This document shows, piece after piece, positions 1-5,956 of a DNA stretch of 9,758 bases (position 1 is its first letter; the number at the start of each line of letters is the position of its first letter). Origin of the DNA: Candidatus Saccharimonadota bacterium (lineage in GTDB: Bacteria > Patescibacteriota > Saccharimonadia > Saccharimonadales > UBA4665); NCBI GenBank assembly GCA_029288335.1, contig JARIHJ010000079.1, positions 1 through 9,758 of the forward strand. Direction: 5' to 3'. The position numbers and the translations under genes were made by a program. The notes beneath the pieces were generated by a model. It was given only the letters and a program-made list of their open reading frames with translations, was not told where the DNA came from and searched no databases.

Positions 1-824
1 TCGCCCGGCGTTAAATGGCCATGCGCCGCCTGGATGAAAATGTAAATAAAAACACCGACAAAGACCAAATTCATCGCGATGCGGCGCCAAAAATCCCATT
101 TGTGCCAGTAGCGGCTTTGCGGCTTGGTAAGGCTAACATAACGGTTTAGCCAGCCGCCGAAAAATTTCAGTTCGCGGGCTTGCTGGTTGAAGCTTTTGAC
201 GACGCGAATTTCATTGACGACTTCGGCAAAACGGCCGCTTGAAATATCGAGCGCGCTGTTTTCCTCGTGCTGCCAGTGGCGCCAGCGCGGCCCAGTTTTG
301 ACCGTCAGATACCCAAACACCGGATAGAGCGCCAGCAGCATCAGCGCCACCGGCCAGCTATAAAGCGCTACGATTATGAGCGCCAGCACTGTGCTGAAAA
401 TGAATTGCAAAAAGTTATTCGAGAGAATGTTCATAAAATTCGCAATTTGGTAAATCGAGCGATTCAGCCGGTTGATAATTTTGCCGGTCAGCTCGGTATC
501 GAAATAACTCTGGCTCAAAGACAGCACGTGCCGATAATAATCGAGGCTCAGGATGCGCTGGACCTTGGCCGCCATCTGATCGCCATAATAGCCACCAATA
601 TTCGAACAGATATTCGAGAGGAAATCCGCGGCAAAAATTATTAGCGCTATTACGACCAGATAGCCGACGTTCGGGTGGCCGTGGCTCAGGTTGTCGATGG
701 CTTTGCCGGACAGAAATGGCATCAGCAGGGTCAGCGCCGCGAGCAGCACGGTAAAAACGCTGATCACTATATAGTAGCGCCACAAAGATTTCGTGGCGCG
801 AATAATCCGCCAAATCTGTTTCAT
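1..824 (-). CDS. ABC exporter, transmembrane domain, partial (C-terminal half outside window)
   Basis: This open frame runs from ATG at 824 to the left edge, giving 274 residues and no stop. It reads as the transmembrane domain of an MsbA/multidrug-type ABC exporter (ABC_membrane family), which moves lipids, drugs or peptides across the cytoplasmic membrane using ATP. Hydrophobic segments lie near residues 18-38, 54-70, 139-172 and 248-266. The family-typical stretch around residues 105-131 (QSYFDTELTGKIINRL, then QIANFM) is present. So is the intracellular-helix signature EVVNEIRVVKSF (201-212). The nucleotide-binding domain would follow beyond the window, so Walker motifs cannot be checked. 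No Shine-Dalgarno precedes the ATG, but a TAAAAT box lies 7 nt upstream. The substrate cannot be inferred. The family call is firm; half versus full transporter is unknown. Confidence 0.9.
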   Translation of the reverse strand, partial: MKQIWRIIRATKSLWRYYIVISVFTVLLAALTLLMPFLSGKAIDNLSHGHPNVGYLVVIALIIFAADFLSNICSNIGGYYGDQMAAKVQRILSLDYYRHVLSLSQSYFDTELTGKIINRLNRSIYQIANFMNILSNNFLQFIFSTVLALIIVALYSWPVALMLLALYPVFGYLTVKTGPRWRHWQHEENSALDISSGRFAEVVNEIRVVKSFNQQARELKFFGGWLNRYVSLTKPQSRYWHKWDFWRRIAMNLVFVGVFIYIFIQAAHGHLTPG

Positions 825-831
825 TAATACT

Positions 832-837
832 ATTTTA
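832..837 (-). promoter_or_regulatory. -10-like box of the ABC exporter gene
   Basis: Read on the minus strand this is TAAAAT, with exactly 7 nt between it and the ATG at 824. Transcription would therefore start at or next to the start codon. No good -35 is visible at 17 bp; the best is a weak TGAAAA. A 6-bp inverted repeat (AATTCA at 873-878, TGAATT at 888-893) lies upstream and could be a regulator site. Confidence 0.45.
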
Positions 838-920
838 CTTTATTTTGGTTCGTATTTTCATCCGTCTTGCACAATTCACAAATTTTATGAATTCTGGGAG
901 ACGGACAGGCGTGATGATGC

Positions 921-958
921 AATTTATTTAATGAGGATAACCTCTTAGAAAATAAATT
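921..958 (-). terminator. AT-rich stem-loop downstream of the zinc-ribbon gene
   Basis: The outer arms AATTTATT (921-928) and AATAAATT (951-958) pair perfectly. They surround an inner GAGG-ATAA-CCTC hairpin (933-944). A second hairpin, CGAGC (959-963) with GCTCG (972-976), abuts it. The position, after the zinc-ribbon stop and before the ABC gene, suits a transcript 3' end. There is no clean U-run after it on the minus strand, so intrinsic termination is uncertain; it could equally be an mRNA-stabilising structure. Confidence 0.35.
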
Positions 959-1002
959 CGAGCCGTAAGGTGCTCGCAGTCGGTCTCTTGGAAGTGCAAG
1001 CT

Positions 1003-1158
1003 CTAATTGAGCTTCCCGCAGGATGTGCACTTCCACGCGCCGCTGGCCACGCGGACAAATTGCTTTGTCCGACAGTGCCGGCAAACAACCTTCGCGTTGT
1101 TTGTCCAGCCAGTCGGCCGAGCAGTTCCCTGGCGTGTGTTGCCAGAAAACCATCCCAT
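1003..1158 (-). CDS. 51-aa zinc-ribbon microprotein
   Basis: This small basic protein starts MGWFSGNTRQ and carries two Cys pairs, CRHC (residues 26-29) and CTSC (44-47), separated by 14 residues. That is a zinc-ribbon knuckle layout (CxxC-x14-CxxC). The first 22 residues are Gly/Thr/Arg rich and probably flexible. A longer frame reaches 1251, but the ATG at 1158 is chosen because an almost complete anti-16S match lies 8 nt upstream. Zinc ribbons of this size usually bind nucleic acid or ribosomal/RNA-polymerase partners; the role here is unknown. The coding sequence itself contains several perfect hairpins, so it may double as part of a structured RNA. It follows pheT on the same strand after a noncoding stretch of about 400 nt. 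The gene call is good; function is unassigned. Confidence 0.75.
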   Translation of the reverse strand: MGWFSGNTRQGTARPTGWTNNAKVVCRHCRTKQFVRVASGAWKCTSCGKLN

Positions 1159-1162
1159 GCGA

Positions 1163-1173
1163 ATCACCTCCTT
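1163..1173 (-). promoter_or_regulatory. Near-perfect Shine-Dalgarno of the zinc-ribbon gene
   Basis: The minus strand reads AAGGAGGTGAT, an 11-base match to the complement of a typical bacterial 16S 3' end, with 8 nt from GGAGG to the ATG. It decides the start at 1158. It is much stronger than any other ribosome site in the window, which suggests high expression or translation regulated against leader structure. Confidence 0.85.
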
Positions 1174-1248
1174 AAGATGAGTAGGAACAACGCTTGGGAG
1201 AGGAGAGCCAGCTGCTGCTGCGGACGGGGTGCCACATGCAGAAGCTGC

Positions 1249-1525
1249 CAAGCCGAAGCTCGGATCCCGACACGGGGGGGTGTGGGGACGCTCTCCTCCC
1301 GTTCAAGGGAGAGATCACTGATGACTGTTTATCAGTAATCTCTCCAGCCCGGGGTTGATTCAGCGAGGCATTTGCCTGCAAGCCAAATCTAGAATGCAAA
1401 TAGAACTCATCGCCAGAGCTTTCGTTTCAGAAGAAACTAGAACTCTAGCGATGAGTCCTTATATCACGCCTGTCAAAGTGCTCATAAAGTGAGGAGCAAT
1501 CCAGCTCGACTCAACTCTAAGCACT
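1249..1525 (-). ncRNA. Structured RNA / long 5' leader upstream of the zinc-ribbon gene
   Basis: The 400-base stretch 1159-1559 has no convincing ORF but many stems. They are 1477-1484 with 1518-1525 (8 bp including one wobble); 1405-1418 with 1443-1456 (14 bp); 1308-1322 with 1331-1345 (15 bp, 8-nt loop); 1266-1273 with 1280-1286 (7 bp, one bulge, C-only loop on the minus strand); and 1249-1253 with 1258-1262, closed by a C(UUCG)G tetraloop on the minus strand. At 1316/1337, 1414/1447, 1261/1250 and 1483/1519 the plus strand would have C/A mismatches while the minus strand has G-U pairs. This points to a minus-strand RNA. I could not match it to RNase P RNA, tmRNA, SRP RNA, 6S or a common riboswitch. 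It could be a cis-regulatory leader or a free-standing RNA. Ends are approximate. Confidence 0.6.
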
Positions 1526-1559
1526 GTTACCGTACCACTTTTATAAATTTAGCGCAAGG

Positions 1560-4082
1560 CTAAACCCGGCTTGCACCGAACTTCTTGTTGACCGCTAGCG
1601 CTAACTCGTCAAGTAACTTGTTAACTTCACTCGCGACCATAGTTTTTTCGTAACTAGCAATATTCAAGCGGAAGGCGATTTGCTTAAATTTGTCGCTTTG
1701 CTGTTTCTGGTAAATACTCAGCGGCTCCAGAGTCGCTAGTGTGTGCTCAGGCTTTATTTTTTCTAAGCTAGCTTCCAGCAATTCCGCTAGGTTTTGGTAG
1801 CTCACGTCGCTAGCGACTTTTAGGCTCATGTCTTGCTCAACTTTCGGATATTTCGGCAACTCAATGTAATCGCTAGCTCGACCTGCCCGCATGAATAGCA
1901 GTGGGTCAAGCTCAAAGCCAGCGCAACTTTCTGGTAGCTTGAGCGCGCGTCGGACGCTAGTTTTGAACTCACCAACGACGCCCCAAATCAAACCGCTTGT
2001 ATCCGCACCTTTAGAAATGTCGTGTAACACTGCGCTGCGGCCCGGTTCAAAAGACGCCGTCATTTGCTCTAGCCAAGGATTTTTATATAAATCTGTCCCT
2101 GCTAGCGGCTCTAGCTTAGCTAGGCTAGCTGCCTGGAAATTGTGCAGCAAATTTGCTAAGTACTTGCGCGCGACATAATAAGCTGCACCTCGCCCTGACT
2201 TTTTAGCAGCGTAAACGAAACTAAGGGCATTAACTTCTTTTGGAATGTCAGACTCAAAGGGATCTGGTTCATCTACAACATGGGCTTTGCCGATTTCAAA
2301 TAGCGCGAACTCGTCGTAGCCGGCCTTGATGTTGCTATGGACTTTTTCTAGCAAGCTCGGCAGTAGGCTTAACCGATAATATTGCAAATCTGGGCTTAGC
2401 GCGTTGCTTAATTGAAACGCATTATTTTTATCCTGGCCGACCTTGTCCAGCAGCTCGCCGTGGACGAAGCTGTAAGTTAGCACTTCGTTGGCGCCGGCTT
2501 TGGCTAGCTCGCTGCGGATTTTAGCTTTATTCTCTAGCAATTTGTTCTTGCTAGCCGGTTTAATAGTCCTGGTTGGCAATTCTAGCGGCAATTTGTCATA
2601 GCCGTACAACCGCCCGACTTCCTCGACAATATCTTCCGGTTCTTCGATATCCATTCGCCAAAACGGCGCCAGCGCACAAATATTGTCGCCATCCTCCGGG
2701 TGAGCGTCGAACTCGACATTTTCCAGCAATTTGCTGATTTCTTCAGGATTTAATTTAAGCCCTAGTCGGTCGTTAATGAAGTCAGCCGAGATAGTTATCG
2801 GCTCCGGGCTAGAGAGCTCACCATGCTCATCGGCGGTATGACCGGCGACTTTTGCACCAGATAACTCGCCTAAATCTTCTACTAACTTCGCCAATACTAC
2901 GCGGTTTTGCAGCGGGCTTTGGCCTTTGTTAAATCGCGTCAGCGCGTCGGTAAATACACCGTGGCGCATACTGGAGCGGCGCACACAGTACATATCAAAA
3001 TTAGCGCACTCGACCACAATATTTTTGGTATTTTCATCGACTTCGCTATCGCTGCCGCCCATAATGCCGGCCAACCCGACCGGGCCTTCGCCGTCGGTAA
3101 TTACAATGTCGTCTTCGGTCAGTTCATAAGTTTTGCCGTTCAATAGTTTAACTTTTTCGCCTTTTTTCGCCAGGCGCGCGGCGAGTTTATGGCCGCGTAA
3201 TTTATCGTAGTCGTAGGCGTGCGTCGGCTGGCTGGTCAGCAACATATAAAAGTTCGTCAAGTCGACGACGTTGTTGATCGGCTTCTGGCCCAGCTTTGCT
3301 AGCGCAACTTGCAGCCAGACTGGACTAGGCTTAATTTCAACATTCGCCATCGGCGTCGCCATAAAGCGCGGCACTAGTTTTGGTATTTCGTTTTCGACTT
3401 CCAGCGGCAAAGTTTGCTCGGCAGTCGGCGGAATGTCGACTTGGTCGAGCAAATACCAATCTGGCGATTTGAATTTGCGCCCGAGAATTCCAGCGATTTC
3501 GCGGGCAACGCCTAGCGCACCGAAGCAGTCCGGCCGGTGCGTAAACATTTTGTTCTCGATATCGATGACGTAATCGTTCAACTTATAAAGCTCGGCGAAA
3601 TCGTCACCCGGCTTCGCGTCTTTGTCGATTTCAAGAATCCCTTCGTGATTGTCGCTAATGGCGAGTTCTTTGGCGCTAGCTAGCATTCCGTTGCTAGTTT
3701 TGCCACGCAAATCTCTGGCTTCCAGCACAAATGGATCGCTACCTAAACTACTCGGCACTGTGCTGCCCGGCGGCAGCCAAGCCACTAGCAAATCTTTGCG
3801 GACATTAGGCGCCCCGCAGACCACTTGGACTAAACCGTTCTCGTCGCGCTCAACATTCTGCGCCCTGCCACCGTCATCGATTTTGCAAAGGCTCAATTTG
3901 TCAGCATTCGGGTGCTTTTCGCACTCGGCAACCTTCGCGACAATAATCCCCTGATATTTTTCACCCAGATCTTCAACTGACTCAAGCTCACCCAGCTGCG
4001 CTCCAATTTTTGCAACCAACTCATCAACTGGCAACAATTCAAAATCAACAAGTTGTCTTATCCAATTAACACTAACTTTCAC
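1560..4082 (-). CDS. pheT: Phenylalanyl-tRNA synthetase beta subunit
   Basis: PheT is the large subunit of the alpha2-beta2 cytosolic enzyme that charges tRNA-Phe; it binds and proofreads the tRNA. From GTG at 4082 it is 840 aa, somewhat longer than the usual roughly 800. Visible domains are an EMAP-type tRNA-binding domain (about 43-155), the family signature THRPDCFGALGVAREIAG (181-198), B3/B4 editing (about 255-410), B5 with DIVEEVGRLYGYDKLP (484-499), a catalytic-like core (about 515-715), and a C-terminal FDX-ACB anticodon-binding domain (about 742-840, beginning LPKYPKVEQD). An upstream ATG at 4112 would add ten residues unlike any PheT start. The GTG is preferred because AAGGAG lies 7 nt before it and the protein then opens MKVSVNWIRQL, as PheT should. 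It overlaps the SDR stop by 11 bp, so it is probably translationally coupled. Eleven GCTAGC hexamers lie in it. Confidence 0.96.
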   Translation of the reverse strand: MKVSVNWIRQLVDFELLPVDELVAKIGAQLGELESVEDLGEKYQGIIVAKVAECEKHPNADKLSLCKIDDGGRAQNVERDENGLVQVVCGAPNVRKDLLVAWLPPGSTVPSSLGSDPFVLEARDLRGKTSNGMLASAKELAISDNHEGILEIDKDAKPGDDFAELYKLNDYVIDIENKMFTHRPDCFGALGVAREIAGILGRKFKSPDWYLLDQVDIPPTAEQTLPLEVENEIPKLVPRFMATPMANVEIKPSPVWLQVALAKLGQKPINNVVDLTNFYMLLTSQPTHAYDYDKLRGHKLAARLAKKGEKVKLLNGKTYELTEDDIVITDGEGPVGLAGIMGGSDSEVDENTKNIVVECANFDMYCVRRSSMRHGVFTDALTRFNKGQSPLQNRVVLAKLVEDLGELSGAKVAGHTADEHGELSSPEPITISADFINDRLGLKLNPEEISKLLENVEFDAHPEDGDNICALAPFWRMDIEEPEDIVEEVGRLYGYDKLPLELPTRTIKPASKNKLLENKAKIRSELAKAGANEVLTYSFVHGELLDKVGQDKNNAFQLSNALSPDLQYYRLSLLPSLLEKVHSNIKAGYDEFALFEIGKAHVVDEPDPFESDIPKEVNALSFVYAAKKSGRGAAYYVARKYLANLLHNFQAASLAKLEPLAGTDLYKNPWLEQMTASFEPGRSAVLHDISKGADTSGLIWGVVGEFKTSVRRALKLPESCAGFELDPLLFMRAGRASDYIELPKYPKVEQDMSLKVASDVSYQNLAELLEASLEKIKPEHTLATLEPLSIYQKQQSDKFKQIAFRLNIASYEKTMVASEVNKLLDELALAVNKKFGASRV

Positions 4083-4815
4083 GCTGCGACTCCTTGTAGA
4101 GTGTGAAATCAACGACTGTCAAACCGCCATCAACCGTAATTGTTTCGCCGCTTACAAAGTTTGACTGGTTAGATAATAAGAAATTGACTACGCCCGCGAC
4201 GTCCTGGGGGGTTGCGTTTCGCCTTAGCGGCGTAAGCTCTTTGCTCTCATCTGGCATCGTGCCAGCGGTCATCTCTGTTTCTACCCAGCCAGGCGCAACA
4301 GCATTCACTCGAATACCGCGTGGTCCAAGTATGGCCGCTAACGACTTCGTTACATTCATAAGCGCGGCCTTGCTAGCAGCGTATGCCACGGTGTCAAAAG
4401 CAGCACAATAACCATCAACACTGGCTATATTTACGATCGAGCCGCCATCTTTCAAGTTGTCACGCAGCTTATGTATTAATTTCAGCGGAGCCGTCAAATT
4501 AACCGCTAGTGTTTCATCCCATTCGTTGAAATTGAATTCTTCCCACTTGGTAAGATAGACAATGCCTGCATTGTTTACGATTCCGTCCAGCTTCACATCA
4601 CTCAGTTTCTCAACAAGCTGGTCAATTTGTTCTGGTTTTGCAAGATCTGCCTGCAAGAGTGTAATTCTGTCGTCATATTTAGCAGATAGTTTTCCTGCCT
4701 GTTCTGCGCTTGCCTTATATACACCATAGACAGTACACCCTTCTGCAAGTAACTTTTCGGTAATTGCCCGACCAATGCCACGAGTCGCGCCTGTTATTAA
4801 TATATTTTTGCTCAT
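4072..4815 (-). CDS. Short-chain dehydrogenase/reductase (FabG-like), embedded between pheS and pheT
   Basis: This is a 247-aa classical SDR, the usual length for the family, presumably a soluble NAD(P)H-dependent oxidoreductase. It has the nucleotide-binding TGATRGIG (8-15), the structural NNAG (81-84), Asn106, and the catalytic Ser132, Tyr145 and Lys149 (the last two in YAASK). It also has the post-catalytic PGWVETEM (175-182) and the FabG-like C-terminal run SGETITVDGG (222-231). All catalytic positions are intact, so it should be active. The substrate is unknown: a 3-oxoacyl-ACP reductase is possible, but no other fatty-acid gene is nearby. It starts within the pheS stop (ATGA overlap) and its end overlaps the pheT start by 11 bp. 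It must therefore be co-transcribed, and probably co-translated, with both PheRS subunits. The family call is firm; the role is not. Confidence 0.93.
   Translation of the reverse strand: MSKNILITGATRGIGRAITEKLLAEGCTVYGVYKASAEQAGKLSAKYDDRITLLQADLAKPEQIDQLVEKLSDVKLDGIVNNAGIVYLTKWEEFNFNEWDETLAVNLTAPLKLIHKLRDNLKDGGSIVNIASVDGYCAAFDTVAYAASKAALMNVTKSLAAILGPRGIRVNAVAPGWVETEMTAGTMPDESKELTPLRRNATPQDVAGVVNFLLSNQSNFVSGETITVDGGLTVVDFTLYKESQRES
4090..4095 (-). promoter_or_regulatory. Shine-Dalgarno that fixes the pheT GTG start
   Basis: The minus strand reads AAGGAG, 7 nt before the GTG at 4082 and inside the 3' end of the SDR gene. It selects GTG over the in-frame ATG at 4112, which lies upstream of this site. 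Confidence 0.8.
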
Positions 4816-5840
4816 GCGAAGTGTCTCAAAAATGATAGGTTAGCGGAGTGAAACTGGCGGACGTCCTCGATACCGTATTTCATCATTACCAGGCGGTCAA
4901 GGCCACAGCCCCAAGCAAAGCCGGTGTATTTTTCGGGGTCGATTCCGGCCATTTTTAGCACGTTCGGGTGGATCATACCGCAGCCGAGCAATTCTATCCA
5001 GCCGGTGTGCGAACAGATATTACACCCCTTCTTATCGCAAAACGGACAGCTCAGGGCGAATTCAAACGATGGCTCGGTGAATGGGAAATAAAACGGCTGG
5101 GTGCGAACTTCCAGATCTTTGCCAAAATACTCCTGCAAAAATGCCTTCAGAGTTGCGATGAGCATGCCAGCGTGGACGCCTTCGCCGACATACACGCCCT
5201 CGATCTGGTAAAAAGTGTGTTCGTGGCGGGCGTCGAGGTCTTCGTTGCGGAAAACCCTATCCGGGATTACGCAGGCGATCGGTTCGCCGTTTTCCAGATT
5301 GCTTTTGTATTTTTGTAAAACCCGACTTTGCATCGTTGAGGTGTGCGCCGGTGCTATCAACCCATCAGTAGTTATAAAGGTGTCGTACTCATCTCGCGCC
5401 GGATGGCCCTCCGGAAAATTAAGGCTAGTGAACATATGCCATTCATCGTCGAGCTCGCGTGACTCACTGGCGGTAAAGCCCATCCGGTAGAAAATATCGA
5501 GAATAATTTCCTTTTCACCCATCAACGGGTGAATCGAGCCATTTTCGCTCGGTAATAATTCCGGCTGCGATGAGTTAACATCCATCGGCGCGGTCACGTC
5601 AATTGGTGGCAAGGCTTCGGCCTGCTCGCTAGCAGCATCAACCATCCGTTGTAATTCAGCGCGCAACTGGTTAATCTCCTTACCGAAATTAGCTTTCTGC
5701 TCCGCCGGCAAAGTTTTAAGCTCGTCAAACAGTGCCTTTAGCTCGACTGCTTTTAATATGTCAGCCTTGTCGTTAAGCCCGCCAAGTCGCTTTTTGAGCA
5801 ATTCGGCAACTTCCACGACCCGCTTATTTTGGTAACTCAT
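4812..5840 (-). CDS. pheS: Phenylalanyl-tRNA synthetase alpha subunit
   Basis: PheS is the catalytic class II subunit that activates Phe and partners PheT. It has 342 residues, normal for the family. An N-terminal tRNA-binding coiled coil covers about 1-75, followed by a Pro/Ser linker to about 103. The catalytic domain begins at HPL (104-106). Motif 2 is around FRNEDLDARHEHTFYQIEG (197-215), the Phe-pocket segment is YFPFTEPSFEF (251-261), and motif 3 is GFAWGCGLDRLVMMKYG (307-323). A four-Cys insertion, CPFCDKKGCNIC (265-276, CxxC-x4-CxxC), should bind zinc. It is absent from the E. coli enzyme but known in many other bacterial PheS proteins. It is the first gene of the operon and ends in a 4-bp ATGA overlap with the SDR. 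The start is supported by AGAGG a few bases upstream and by the family N-terminus. Confidence 0.97.
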   Translation of the reverse strand: MSYQNKRVVEVAELLKKRLGGLNDKADILKAVELKALFDELKTLPAEQKANFGKEINQLRAELQRMVDAASEQAEALPPIDVTAPMDVNSSQPELLPSENGSIHPLMGEKEIILDIFYRMGFTASESRELDDEWHMFTSLNFPEGHPARDEYDTFITTDGLIAPAHTSTMQSRVLQKYKSNLENGEPIACVIPDRVFRNEDLDARHEHTFYQIEGVYVGEGVHAGMLIATLKAFLQEYFGKDLEVRTQPFYFPFTEPSFEFALSCPFCDKKGCNICSHTGWIELLGCGMIHPNVLKMAGIDPEKYTGFAWGCGLDRLVMMKYGIEDVRQFHSANLSFLRHFA

Positions 5841-5850
5841 TGTCCTCTAG

Positions 5851-5856
5851 ATTATG
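5851..5856 (-). promoter_or_regulatory. Extended -10 box of the pheS-SDR-pheT operon
   Basis: The minus strand reads TG-G-CATAAT, an extended -10, ending 10 nt before the pheS ATG. A -35 at the usual distance is poor (GGAAGA). The implied leader is only a few bases, too short for attenuation or a T-box, neither of which I see. The leader would be so short that the AGAGG ribosome site might be partly lost. Confidence 0.45.
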
Positions 5857-5919
5857 CCACAAAATTTGATTTATCTTCCCATTCAGTAGCCGTAAGAAGT
5901 AGCCACCGAAGTTTACTGC

Positions 5920-5949
5920 TTGTACTTAATCGGTCTAGACCGCTAAAAT
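5920..5949 (+). promoter_or_regulatory. Promoter of the 163-aa orphan gene, predicting a leaderless mRNA
   Basis: TTGTAC (5920-5925) and TAAAAT (5944-5949) are separated by 18 bp. Only 7 nt separate the -10 from the ATG at 5957, so the expected transcription start falls on or beside the start codon. No Shine-Dalgarno is present. Confidence 0.6.
5931..5942. promoter_or_regulatory. Perfect 12-bp palindrome in the promoter spacer (candidate operator)
   Basis: CGGTCTAGACCG reads identically on both strands and lies between the -35 and -10 boxes of the 5957 promoter. That position is classic for a dimeric repressor or a spacer-distorting activator. No regulator gene is identified nearby. Confidence 0.45.
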
Positions 5950-5956
5950 ATAGGCT

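Larger units (their letters stand above)
904..1474. repeat. 12-bp perfect inverted repeat bounding the zinc-ribbon/structured RNA locus
   Basis: GACAGGCGTGAT at 904-915 on the plus strand recurs as its exact reverse complement at 1463-1474. The arms bracket the zinc-ribbon gene and most of its structured leader. In a minus-strand transcript the two arms could pair as a long-range closing stem. Alternatively they could be terminal repeats of a small mobile element, although no target-site duplication is obvious next to them. Confidence 0.5.

Noticed and set aside
267..644. Plus-strand 125-aa open frame
   Set aside because: It is a shadow of the ABC exporter gene, whose minus-strand translation shows clear family motifs.
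1163..1173. Plus-strand ATCACCTCCTT, identical to a 16S rRNA 3' end
   Set aside because: No other 16S sequence precedes it. It is the complement of the zinc-ribbon gene's Shine-Dalgarno.
1301..1307. GTTCAAG as a tRNA T-loop
   Set aside because: The stem and loop lengths are wrong and no acceptor, D or anticodon arms fit.
1318..1324. CTGATGA as a hammerhead ribozyme core
   Set aside because: No GAAA segment or third stem follows; the bases belong to the 15-bp hairpin.
970..1338. Plus-strand 122-aa open frame
   Set aside because: It is antisense to the zinc-ribbon gene and its leader. The composition is Cys/Arg/Ser rich and it has no ribosome site or recognisable motif; it is a by-product of the hairpin-rich region.
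1249..1525. tmRNA, RNase P RNA or 6S RNA
   Set aside because: There is no GAGGAAAGUCC or ACAGAA (RNase P), no tRNA-like ends with CCA or an Ala-Ala tag (tmRNA), and it is too branched for 6S.
1526..1546. GTGGTAC on the minus strand, resembling the T-box core
   Set aside because: The full AGGGTGGTACCGCG is not present, it lies at the wrong end of the leader, and there is no stem I or terminator pattern.
4083..4112. ATG at 4112 as the pheT start
   Set aside because: It would add residues unlike PheT N-termini. The AAGGAG site and MKVSVNWI start support GTG at 4082.
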